Position numbers and translations under genes: made by a program. A stretch of 12,961 nt of DNA from CAIMZW01 sp037130455. GTDB lineage: Bacteria; Actinomycetota; Actinomycetes; Nanopelagicales; Nanopelagicaceae. The stretch is from assembly GCA_037130455.1 (NCBI GenBank), contig JBAXSZ010000046.1, positions 1 through 12,961 of the forward strand, given 5' to 3'. Of this stretch, positions 6,325 to 12,774 are shown in pieces (the stretch's first letter is position 1; each line of letters starts with the position of its first letter). Below the pieces are notes generated by a model. It had not been told where the DNA came from, did not search any database, and was given only the letters and a program-made list of their open reading frames with translations.

Positions 6325-7248
6325 TTATTCCTCAATCTCACTCTTGGTAGGAGGCTGTGCGCCAGCACGAGAACAGGTTATGGCTGCTGCCGTTGCAGCG
6401 CGAGTTAATACGGTAGTTAATACTTCACCGCGAAGCGCGGCTAGGCCTTTCTCGACTATTGCTTCAACCACGATGGCACCGACCGTGTCTCCAGCTCCGA
6501 CGGTATCAACAACTTCGACTTTCTTCCCAGCAACGCAGACGACTCCATCGGATGTGACGCCAATCAGACCGGCGCCACCTTTAGTAATCACAACCAGTGC
6601 CAAACCTTCAGATATCCAGCGAAGAGCGATATCAATTTCGTTTTCATTGGGGTACAACCAGGCCAAGTCGTCTTCGCTAACTTTGATCACCGAAGAAATC
6701 GCAGCCCACTTAGCGACGCTTGCCTGGTATAAATCGCGATCGGACTGGACCGATGGCCGAATATTTGGGTCATAGACTATTGGCGCGTAATCTGAAACCG
6801 CGCTGGCCCATTCGTGAAGGACTGACGCACCTGGTTCGATGATCGTTGCTAAAGTCCCAATGTGAAGAACTGATGGGTGATTGGTCCCTGGCGTGGGGAG
6901 CCAATCTAACGAGAAATCGAATGTCGCGGTTCCCGCAATAGTGAAGATGTAACTGGCACTTCCCGAACTATCTAAAGTTACATCGGCAGTACATGTAGGT
7001 AACTCCGAAAATTGTGAATATTTAAGATCCACGCCGGCCACTAATAGCTCCGATTGAGCACTGTGACCATATGCATCTGTTGATATGCCATCTATAAAAC
7101 ATGAATGGAAACCCAATTGTGCTAGGGCTTTGGCGGTGTTCGCTGGCCCCCCACCAACAACGGCCAATTTTTTCCCATGGCTTGGAATTAAATCGATAAG
7201 AACTTCTCCGCTCACCCAAATTTCAGACGCAGAATCAGCTTTGCTCAT
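6325..7248 (-). CDS. PfkB-family sugar kinase, fructokinase-like
   Basis: A ribokinase/PfkB-family ATP-dependent sugar kinase of about 307 residues. The N-terminal substrate region has GEVLIDLIP and GGGPANTAKALAQLG (about 32-46), the middle has YDPNIRPS (159-166), a pattern typical of bacterial fructokinases, and the C-terminus carries the ATP/anion-hole signature DTVGAGDTVGA with the catalytic base Asp at about 254. Phosphorylation of fructose to fructose 6-phosphate is the likeliest reaction; other ketoses or 2-keto-3-deoxy sugars are possible. Two start codons are adjacent, GTG 7249-7251 and ATG 7246-7248; I chose ATG. There is no Shine-Dalgarno, and TAGACT lies 9 bases upstream of the ATG (6 before the GTG), which would suit a leaderless mRNA. 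It heads the three-gene operon and is divergent from the aldo/keto reductase. Confidence 0.88.
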   Translation of the reverse strand: MSKADSASEIWVSGEVLIDLIPSHGKKLAVVGGGPANTAKALAQLGFHSCFIDGISTDAYGHSAQSELLVAGVDLKYSQFSELPTCTADVTLDSSGSASYIFTIAGTATFDFSLDWLPTPGTNHPSVLHIGTLATIIEPGASVLHEWASAVSDYAPIVYDPNIRPSVQSDRDLYQASVAKWAAISSVIKVSEDDLAWLYPNENEIDIALRWISEGLALVVITKGGAGLIGVTSDGVVCVAGKKVEVVDTVGAGDTVGAIVVEAIVEKGLAALRGEVLTTVLTRAATAAAITCSRAGAQPPTKSEIEE

Positions 7249-7269
7249 CACGGAATTAGTCTATCGGTT

Positions 7270-7286
7270 TCAATTTTCGTAATTGA
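7270..7286. promoter_or_regulatory. Inverted repeat in the pfkB / aldo-keto reductase promoter region
   Basis: TCAATT (7270-7275) and AATTGA (7281-7286) form a perfect 6+6 inverted repeat with a 5-base spacer, in the 61-base gap between the divergent pfkB and aldo/keto reductase starts. It lies just upstream of the possible -10 elements on both sides (TAGACT toward pfkB, TATAGC toward the reductase). A regulator binding here could govern both directions. No regulator gene is adjacent, and short AT-rich palindromes also occur by chance. Confidence 0.35.
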
Positions 7287-7309
7287 TTCTCCTATAGCAG
7301 ACTGGGGTC

Positions 7310-8245
7310 ATGACCACATTAATTACCGTCCCCAAAACCGACTTGAAAATTCACCCACTCTGCTTGGGCGGAAATGTCTTTGGTTGGAGCGCCGATGAAG
7401 CCCAATCTTTTGAGCTTCTCGATGCATATTTTGAGGCAGGTGGAAACTTCATTGATACCGCAGATGTCTATTCCGAATGGAAACCGGGCAATACTGGCGG
7501 CGATAGCGAGGTAATCATAGGAAACTGGATGAAGTCCAGGGGCAATCGGAGCAAGGTTATTATCGCTACCAAGGTCGCCAAATTTTCGCAACGGCCGGGG
7601 TTGGCACCAGCAAATATCAGAAGTGCTGCCAGTGATTCATTACGCCGGCTTCAAACCGATTACATCGATTTGTATTATGCACATGAAGATGACGAGAAAG
7701 TGTCACAACTGGACACAATGCAATCATTTAATGAATTGCTCACCGAAGGAAAAGTCAGATATATCGGTGCCTCAAATTTCACCGGGGCTCGACTGAAATC
7801 CGCCAACGAAATTGCAACAGAAAATGACTTTGAGAAATATTCTGTTATCCAAAACAATTACAACCTCTTGGCTCGCTCTGAATATGAGGAAGATATGGTT
7901 CCAACTCTCACCGAGCTGGAGATTTCATGCCTTCCATTTTTTGGATTAGCGCGAGGCTTTCTCAGCGGTAAATATCGCGAAGGCGTTGTTGTGGATTCGG
8001 TTCGCGCTGGCGGAGTTGTTGATTTTCAAAATGAACGGGGTTGGAAAACTGTTGCTGCCTTGGAACAAATTGCAATAGATCATCAAACTTCGATCGCCTC
8101 AATTTCCTTGGCGTGGCTACGCAGCCAGGCGACTGTTTGTGCTCCAATTGCAAGCGCTAGGACTGTTGAGCAACTGCGCGAAATCATGCAGGTCGTAGAA
8201 CTTTCCCCCGTTGAAATCGCGCGGTTATCGCAGATTACCGCTTAA
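7310..8245 (+). CDS. Aldo/keto reductase
   Basis: A 311-residue NADPH-dependent oxidoreductase with the (beta/alpha)8 fold of the AKR superfamily. The catalytic tetrad is recognisable: D49 (NFIDTAD), Y54 (DVYSEW), K88 (IATKV) and H125 (YYAHEDD). The signature LQTDYIDLYYAH lies at 114-125, SNF near 155, QNNYNLL near 181, and the C-terminal cofactor region reads APIASARTVEQL. The length is normal. The physiological substrate cannot be read from the sequence; its position opposite a sugar kinase and mutarotase suggests a sugar-derived aldehyde or ketone (inference). The start is the ATG at 7310 with GGGG just upstream. The stop shares the TTAA palindrome with the convergent HlyD-like gene. Confidence 0.92.
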   Translation: MTTLITVPKTDLKIHPLCLGGNVFGWSADEAQSFELLDAYFEAGGNFIDTADVYSEWKPGNTGGDSEVIIGNWMKSRGNRSKVIIATKVAKFSQRPGLAPANIRSAASDSLRRLQTDYIDLYYAHEDDEKVSQLDTMQSFNELLTEGKVRYIGASNFTGARLKSANEIATENDFEKYSVIQNNYNLLARSEYEEDMVPTLTELEISCLPFFGLARGFLSGKYREGVVVDSVRAGGVVDFQNERGWKTVAALEQIAIDHQTSIASISLAWLRSQATVCAPIASARTVEQLREIMQVVELSPVEIARLSQITA

Positions 8246-9039
8246 CTCGCTGCGGGCGAGGCAGATGGATTTGCGCCGGCCCCTCGCCCAGCAAACCCAT
8301 TACCTCCGCCCGTATTTGGCAATAATGCGCGACACTCGGCAAGAGCAGCTGCCACCTTTGGATCACTTATATCTGGTCGAGTCCCAGCCGCAAAGGTGAC
8401 ACCCTCCTTAGTTAGACAAGCCGTAAATTCTGGATTGCTAAATCGCCCGCCACCTCTGGCTCCGCCACTAATCGATGGCCTGGTAGAAGTTGCGCTATTT
8501 GGAGCAAGAGTTTGAGCTTTCTTTGCTGAGTCAACTGAGGCTTGATAAGTGGCCGCATTTGTACTTTGGGAATTTAATTGGGTATCGAGATTGGCTTGTG
8601 CAACATCCACGGAATTTTGCGATTGTTGCAGTTGAAGGGCAGCTTGCGCCTGTTCAGCCACGGTTCGGGAAGGCTTTAACTTCGTTAGTGCTGCTTTGGC
8701 ATTCATCAAGGAAGTGCTGGCTTGAATCAGTGCAGTATTTTGGGCAGTGGGATCTAATTTTGCCAAGGTTTGCCCAGCTTTTACATGATCTCCTTCTGCC
8801 ACAAATAACTTAGCCAATGTGCCCGAGACTGCCGGGTTCACACCAACATCCCCTGGGCTGATTACCTTTCCACTGGCCGAGACGGTAGCTGAAACATCCC
8901 CAACTCTGGCAATAGTGGTTACCGGCGTCGCTGCTGCAGCTTTTGGATGCAGCGCGCTCCAACCCCAAAATCCAACGCCAGCGACGGCCACAACGAGAAC
9001 TAAATTAATTGCAAGAATTCTAAATTTTGCCCGATTCAT
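8242..9039 (-). CDS. Truncated HlyD/RND-type adaptor protein with a two-cysteine tail
   Basis: About 265 residues. After a short basic N-terminus there is one membrane helix (about 7-27), then a barrel-sandwich (lipoyl-like) half motif, AVSGTLAKLFVAEGDHVKAG at about 70-89, typical of membrane-fusion proteins, then an Ala/Gln-rich coiled coil (about 99-178). The returning second lipoyl half and the beta-barrel of normal HlyD/MacA proteins are absent. Instead there is a Gly/Arg-rich linker and a tail with FTACLTKEGVTF ... AALAECRALLP (Cys about 208 and 236), resembling a small domain seen in secreted actinobacterial proteins. The rest is Gly/Ala/Ser-rich. The start ATG 9037-9039 is preferred over an in-frame TTG at 9058-9060. 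No transporter gene is adjacent; it follows apbE by about 63 bases and may belong to the flavin cluster. Confidence 0.78.
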   Translation of the reverse strand: MNRAKFRILAINLVLVVAVAGVGFWGWSALHPKAAAATPVTTIARVGDVSATVSASGKVISPGDVGVNPAVSGTLAKLFVAEGDHVKAGQTLAKLDPTAQNTALIQASTSLMNAKAALTKLKPSRTVAEQAQAALQLQQSQNSVDVAQANLDTQLNSQSTNAATYQASVDSAKKAQTLAPNSATSTRPSISGGARGGGRFSNPEFTACLTKEGVTFAAGTRPDISDPKVAAALAECRALLPNTGGGNGFAGRGAGANPSASPAAS

Positions 9040-9102
9040 GAGTTGATGGTTAAGCGCCAACTCTAGAATTGTTACGTTCTTTTTGCTTATAGGTTCCTGT
9101 GA

Positions 9103-9870
9103 CTATTGTTGAACGGGAGTATGCCAAGCCATTTCGCTATGCCGATCAATTACCCAACCGGAGTATTCGATTAATTCCGGTTTCAAAAATAAGTATGCGC
9201 CTTCTCTACCAGAAACCACCAAAGCAGTTGCTAGTGCATCTGCCAGACCACCATCAGGTCCACTGACGGTGGCACTACGAGCCCCGATAGCGATTAAGCC
9301 CGTGTGTGGATCCTTGATATGTGCACCTCGTTCATACGTTCCAGAAGTTGCCACCGCTCCAGAGTAAATTTCGTAAACCTTGACTATTTGTTCAGCATCT
9401 TCCGGGTGGCGAATCCCGATCGACCAAGGTTTTTCTCTTTCAAAACCACCGAAAAGTGATAGATCGCCGGCGGCATTTATCTGAATATTTTCGGCGCCGT
9501 GTCTGACGAGAATTTCGATGCACTTATCAGCTGCCCAACCCTTTACATATCCAGATGGATCAAAACCACCTTCTACGCACCAAGGATCGAAATAACCATC
9601 GGTCAGTTCGAGCGCATCAACACATAAATCCCAAACCAATTTTACATCGGCAGGAGCCTGCTCAATATCTAGTTCACCCCGGCGAATTCTGGAGACTGCC
9701 GAATCTGGTTTGTAGGTGGAAAAATCTTGATCGACGTGATAAACAAAGTGACGAACAGCTTCAATCCCGGCATTAAGGGAATTGGCATCACATTTTTCCG
9801 AAGCAACGTCTACAAAAACTACAGTTCCCCAGACTTCGATTTCACTTCGAACTCTGGCTCTCTCCATCAT
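9103..9870 (-). CDS. apbE: FAD:protein FMN transferase, ApbE family
   Basis: ApbE cleaves FAD and attaches FMN through a phosphoester to a Thr or Ser of FMN_bind-domain proteins. Motifs, numbered from the ATG at 9868-9870: TDGYFDP (about 90-96), DPSGYVKGWAADK (104-116), NAAGD (132-136), ATSGTYERG (174-182), DPHTG (187-191) and the metal-binding DGGLADALATAL (206-217). The length of 255 residues is short because no signal peptide or lipobox precedes the domain, so it is probably cytoplasmic. The frame is open to 9915, but this would run into the upstream FMN_bind gene; the chosen ATG overlaps that gene's stop by one base (TAATG), and a second ATG follows directly. The adjacent FMN_bind proteins are its obvious substrates. 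Confidence 0.92.
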   Translation of the reverse strand: MMERARVRSEIEVWGTVVFVDVASEKCDANSLNAGIEAVRHFVYHVDQDFSTYKPDSAVSRIRRGELDIEQAPADVKLVWDLCVDALELTDGYFDPWCVEGGFDPSGYVKGWAADKCIEILVRHGAENIQINAAGDLSLFGGFEREKPWSIGIRHPEDAEQIVKVYEIYSGAVATSGTYERGAHIKDPHTGLIAIGARSATVSGPDGGLADALATALVVSGREGAYLFLKPELIEYSGWVIDRHSEMAWHTPVQQ

Positions 9871-10424
9871 TACATACCGGCTTTTGCCAACGCCGAAGCT
9901 AAGGACTGTTGCCAACCGTACGAAGTGTAAGAAGCACCACCTACGCCTTGAATGCTGGCAGATTGGGCTTGCAGAGTTTCTTGAATCAAATAGGGAACAG
10001 CTTGAGAATTAATATTCTGTGATCTGAAGTCGTTGTTAGGAACTTGCAGCGCTTTGGCGGCAGTAACCTTCCCATTTGCTACAGTTATCTGGACTTGAAC
10101 TGGTCCATAATTTGTTTGAATAGTATTTCCAGCAAAAGTTCCTGATATGGTCTTTGCTGCTGGAGCGGTAGTTTTTGTAACCGGTTTCTTAGTGGTCTGA
10201 GAGGTTGCTTTTTGCGTCGCCTTACTAGTGGCCTTAGTTGACTTTTTCACCGTTGCTTTTTTTGTGGGCGTAGTCGAGGCAGATGTAACTTTTGTTGGCG
10301 TTGTCGGAGAAGCAGCATTTATAAGCCCGCTGGAACCAGTTCCGAATTGCGGTGGGGTAATTGCCAAAACACCACCTAGGCCCGCGACCGACCCAGTTAC
10401 GATCAACATCGTTCGTTTAAGCAT
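9870..10424 (-). CDS. Membrane-anchored FMN_bind-domain protein, short stalk
   Basis: A 184-residue protein. Its N-terminus (MLKRTMLIVTG, hydrophobic to about residue 22) is a signal anchor or uncleaved signal peptide. Residues about 30-92 form a Thr/Ser/Lys/Pro-rich low-complexity linker, and 93-182 form a small FMN_bind domain ending in QGVGGASYTSYGW. Thr167 in the ASYTS motif is the expected site of covalent FMN attachment by ApbE. The first residue of the usual SGAT-type motif is Gly here. A strong Shine-Dalgarno (GGGGGAG) lies 4 bases before the ATG, and the gene starts 23 bases after its paralogue. It is probably displayed outside the membrane as a one-electron or two-electron carrier. 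Confidence 0.88.
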   Translation of the reverse strand: MLKRTMLIVTGSVAGLGGVLAITPPQFGTGSSGLINAASPTTPTKVTSASTTPTKKATVKKSTKATSKATQKATSQTTKKPVTKTTAPAAKTISGTFAGNTIQTNYGPVQVQITVANGKVTAAKALQVPNNDFRSQNINSQAVPYLIQETLQAQSASIQGVGGASYTSYGWQQSLASALAKAGM

Positions 10425-10447
10425 TTACTCCCCCAAGATTTTGATGA

Positions 10448-11341
10448 TTACAAACCAGCTTTTGCCAAAGCTGACGCTAAAGATTGCTGCCAACCATACG
10501 ATGTATAAGAAGCGCCACCTACTCCTTGAATATCTGCAGACTGTGCCTGCAGAGTTTCTTGAACCAACCAGGGTCCAGCTTGTTGTGAAATTTGATTGGT
10601 GCGGAATTGACCCTGTGGCATTTGCAAAGGCGTTGCCGACGTTATTTTATTATCGACGATTGTTATTTGAACTTGGACTGTGCCATACCTGGTTTGAAAG
10701 GCGCTACCACTAAACGTTCCAGAGACCCCTGACTTCTTGCTTGGAGTCGGCGCTGCCGTAGTTTTGACCGGGGTCGGCGTGGGGGTTGGAGTTGGAGTTG
10801 GAGTTGGAGCCTTGGTGCTGTGTGTAGGAATAGGGACTGGCGTACGCGTGCTATGGGTAGGAATAGGGACTGGCGTACGCGTAGAAGAGGCTCTAGGGGT
10901 TGCGCTAGTTGTGGCCGCAGTAGGCGTAGGGGTGGGTGTATCTGAGGCAACTGGCACCTCAGGGGTAGGCGTGGAATCAGGTGTCTGACTCTTTGTGGCG
11001 GCTGGAGTTCCAGCGGCCTTCGTTGTTTTCTGAGGTTTTGGCTTGGCAGTTGCTGGCGTTGATCTCGGCGTCGACTTGGTCGGCCTATCGCTTGGAGTTG
11101 GTGTCGAAAGATCGCTTGGAGAAGGGGTGGAAGTTGTAGTTGCAAGATCGGCACCTGAAGGGGATGCGCTCGCCGCCGGCGTTGGTGCACCGCCATTCAT
11201 GCTCGGAGCAGAATGAGAATTTAAAGTTCCCATCGATGATCCTGATAGTCCGTCAGAGCCAAAGTTTGGTGGAGTAATGGAGAAAACCACTCCTAAGCTT
11301 CCGACCGTTCCAGTCGCAATTAAAATCGCGCGTTTCATCAT
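10448..11341 (-). CDS. Membrane-anchored FMN_bind-domain protein, long Pro/Thr-rich stalk
   Basis: A 297-residue paralogue of the next gene. It has the same N-terminal anchor (MMKRAILIATG, then a shared ITPP.FG after the hydrophobic stretch) and the same C-terminal FMN_bind domain (about 206-295, Thr280 in GGASYTS as the likely flavinylation site). Between them lies a Pro/Thr/Ser-rich stalk of roughly 165 residues, including two copies of STRTPVPIPTH (153-174) and a Thr-Pro run (about 179-191). Such stalks are typical of proteins that reach through the cell wall of monoderm bacteria. The two adjacent ATGs (11341 and 11338) directly follow the stop of the reductase gene with no gap, so cotranscription is almost certain; no clear Shine-Dalgarno is visible. 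Confidence 0.87.
   Translation of the reverse strand: MMKRAILIATGTVGSLGVVFSITPPNFGSDGLSGSSMGTLNSHSAPSMNGGAPTPAASASPSGADLATTTSTPSPSDLSTPTPSDRPTKSTPRSTPATAKPKPQKTTKAAGTPAATKSQTPDSTPTPEVPVASDTPTPTPTAATTSATPRASSTRTPVPIPTHSTRTPVPIPTHSTKAPTPTPTPTPTPTPVKTTAAPTPSKKSGVSGTFSGSAFQTRYGTVQVQITIVDNKITSATPLQMPQGQFRTNQISQQAGPWLVQETLQAQSADIQGVGGASYTSYGWQQSLASALAKAGL
10785..10808. repeat. Hexamer repeat coding for Thr-Pro
   Basis: Four exact tandem copies of GTTGGA (plus-strand reading), with similar degenerate sequence just to the left, encode the Thr-Pro run in the stalk of the long FMN_bind protein. Such short in-frame repeats can change copy number by slippage and so vary the stalk length without breaking the frame. 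Confidence 0.8.
10815..10880. repeat. Tandem 33-bp in-frame repeat in the FMN_bind stalk
   Basis: Two copies of a 33-base unit (10815-10847 and 10848-10880) differ at only two positions. On the minus strand each encodes 11 residues (STRTPVPIPTH). The near-identity points to a recent duplication that lengthened the stalk by exactly 11 residues. Confidence 0.9.
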
Positions 11342-12670
11342 TTACACCGAATGAAATTCAAAAGCTTCGTCGTGGAATCTATTCTTCGGGATTCCACAAT
11401 CACTGGCAGCTTGTCGCACAGCATCGACTAACGGGGTTGGACCACAGACATAGACATCCGAATCCCTAAATGCCGGAACGAATTTCATAATGTATTTGGC
11501 GTTCATTGGATGTGTCTTGCGGTTCCCAACTAGGTAATGGACTCGGGCGCCACGTGCGTTGGCAATCTCATCCAGCTCTTTTCGAAGAACTAAATCTTCC
11601 TCTTTGGAAGCGCGGAAAATTACGTCAATACTTTTTGATGAATCAAACTCTTCCATCAAGGCTCGAAGTGGAGTGATCCCAACTCCGCCGCCAACTAGTA
11701 CGACATGTCCACGTGAAGCTCTTTCTGCGACAAAGGTGCCGTACGGCCCCTCGAAGAAAACCCGAGTTCCTGGTTCAATCTTTCGAACTGAACGCGAAGC
11801 ATCACCTAACTCTTTTACAGTTACTCGCATGTATTGCTGAGTTGGCGCTGCTGAAAGTGAATATGGATGTGAAATCCACCATTGCCCTGGAGTCATAAAC
11901 CGCCAGCCGAAGAATTGTCCGCCCTGTGCGCCCAGTCGATCCAAATTGCGCCCGCGCATCACTATTGAAACTACGCCCGGTCCCTCAACCACGACTTGTT
12001 CCACTCGTAAACCGTGACGCAGCGAGCGCACTGTTGGTATGACAAGTCGCCACAGAACGATAATTGTTCCCGCGGCGATGTAGAGAAATTCCCAAAAATA
12101 TTTATTGAGCGGGTGTCCAATAAACATTGGCCCAGTAAGAATTTGGTGCATAAATGACAAGGCGACTGCAAGGTAGGTATAGAGGTGGATGGTCCACCAC
12201 GTTTCATAGGACATCTTTGCGCGCGCTTTTTTGTAGGAACTTATCCCGGCTGCTGCAAAAAACATAAAGGCCACCAAAGCTGGCAACATCCATGGGTAGT
12301 GCACAACTAGGCGCCAGAGTTCAACTGCCATGGGTGCATGATCATTTCCGGCATAACCCAGAGTGACAAAAAGGACGTGAAAGGTGATTAGATAGAGAGA
12401 ATACGGTCCCAACTTTCGGTGCCAAATAACTAACCGATCATGGCCGACAGACTTCTCAATCCATGAGATTCGAGAAACAAGGACTAAGCCGACTAGGGCC
12501 AGATATGCACCCAGCAGGGCGCACATCCGAGAAATCGAGGTTACGATGGCATAGAAAGAGGCCCAGTCAGATTTCGTGGTGGTCTCCAGAAAGATGGCAG
12601 CAGTTAAGCCGACACCGAGCCCCAGAACTGTGGAGGCCACATCTGCGTTGTACCGTTTCCCAATTGCCAT
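11342..12670 (-). CDS. Ferric reductase/NOX-type transmembrane flavoprotein
   Basis: A 442-residue membrane oxidoreductase. The N-terminal half has about six hydrophobic helices (11-30, 44-66, 89-106, 125-143, 160-178, 193-212) with paired histidines H84/H98 and H162/H175, 13 residues apart as in the bis-haem ferric-reductase-like transmembrane domain. The C-terminal half is a ferredoxin-NADP-reductase-like module: FAD motif HPYSLS (268-273), FEGPYGTF, NAD(P)H-binding VGGGVGITPLRAL (326-338), VYVCGPTPLVD and a C-terminal HDEAFEF. Such proteins carry electrons from cytoplasmic NAD(P)H via FAD and haems to the outer face. The FMN_bind gene following without any gap is the likely acceptor. The start ATG at 12668 has only a distant GGAAGG 12 bases upstream. 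Confidence 0.9.
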   Translation of the reverse strand: MAIGKRYNADVASTVLGLGVGLTAAIFLETTTKSDWASFYAIVTSISRMCALLGAYLALVGLVLVSRISWIEKSVGHDRLVIWHRKLGPYSLYLITFHVLFVTLGYAGNDHAPMAVELWRLVVHYPWMLPALVAFMFFAAAGISSYKKARAKMSYETWWTIHLYTYLAVALSFMHQILTGPMFIGHPLNKYFWEFLYIAAGTIIVLWRLVIPTVRSLRHGLRVEQVVVEGPGVVSIVMRGRNLDRLGAQGGQFFGWRFMTPGQWWISHPYSLSAAPTQQYMRVTVKELGDASRSVRKIEPGTRVFFEGPYGTFVAERASRGHVVLVGGGVGITPLRALMEEFDSSKSIDVIFRASKEEDLVLRKELDEIANARGARVHYLVGNRKTHPMNAKYIMKFVPAFRDSDVYVCGPTPLVDAVRQAASDCGIPKNRFHDEAFEFHSV

Positions 12671-12697
12671 GTCTGTATCAAACCTTCCAATTCTGAG

Positions 12698-12712
12698 AGG
12701 TTTATGAAACCT
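12698..12712. promoter_or_regulatory. Perfect inverted repeat upstream of the flavin cluster
   Basis: AGGTTT-ATG-AAACCT (12698-12712) is a perfect 6+6 inverted repeat about 28 bases upstream of the reductase start. A third copy of the half-site AAACCT lies at 12680-12685, between the palindrome and the start codon. This spacing is where an operator would sit for the first gene of the cluster. No known regulator site is matched. Confidence 0.4.
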
Positions 12713-12774
12713 ACCCGAGAGGGAACGCTGAATTTCCCCTTTTTAAAGCCTAGTCTTTTCTTGCCCCATTGCCC

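Noticed and set aside
8242..9039. Frameshift or pseudogene explanation for the short HlyD-like protein
   Set aside because: The frame is intact to a normal stop, the tail has its own recognisable motif, and no displaced barrel-sandwich or beta-barrel sequence is seen in the other frames.
10737..10988. Plus-strand frame rich in Val and Gly opposite the FMN_bind stalk
   Set aside because: It is the antisense image of the Thr/Pro repeats; low complexity alone keeps it open, and no start signal is visible.
12721..12744. Plus-strand terminator-like GGGAA...TTCCC followed by CTTTTT
   Set aside because: No plus-strand gene ends nearby, and on the minus strand, where the OmpA-family gene ends, it lacks a T tract.
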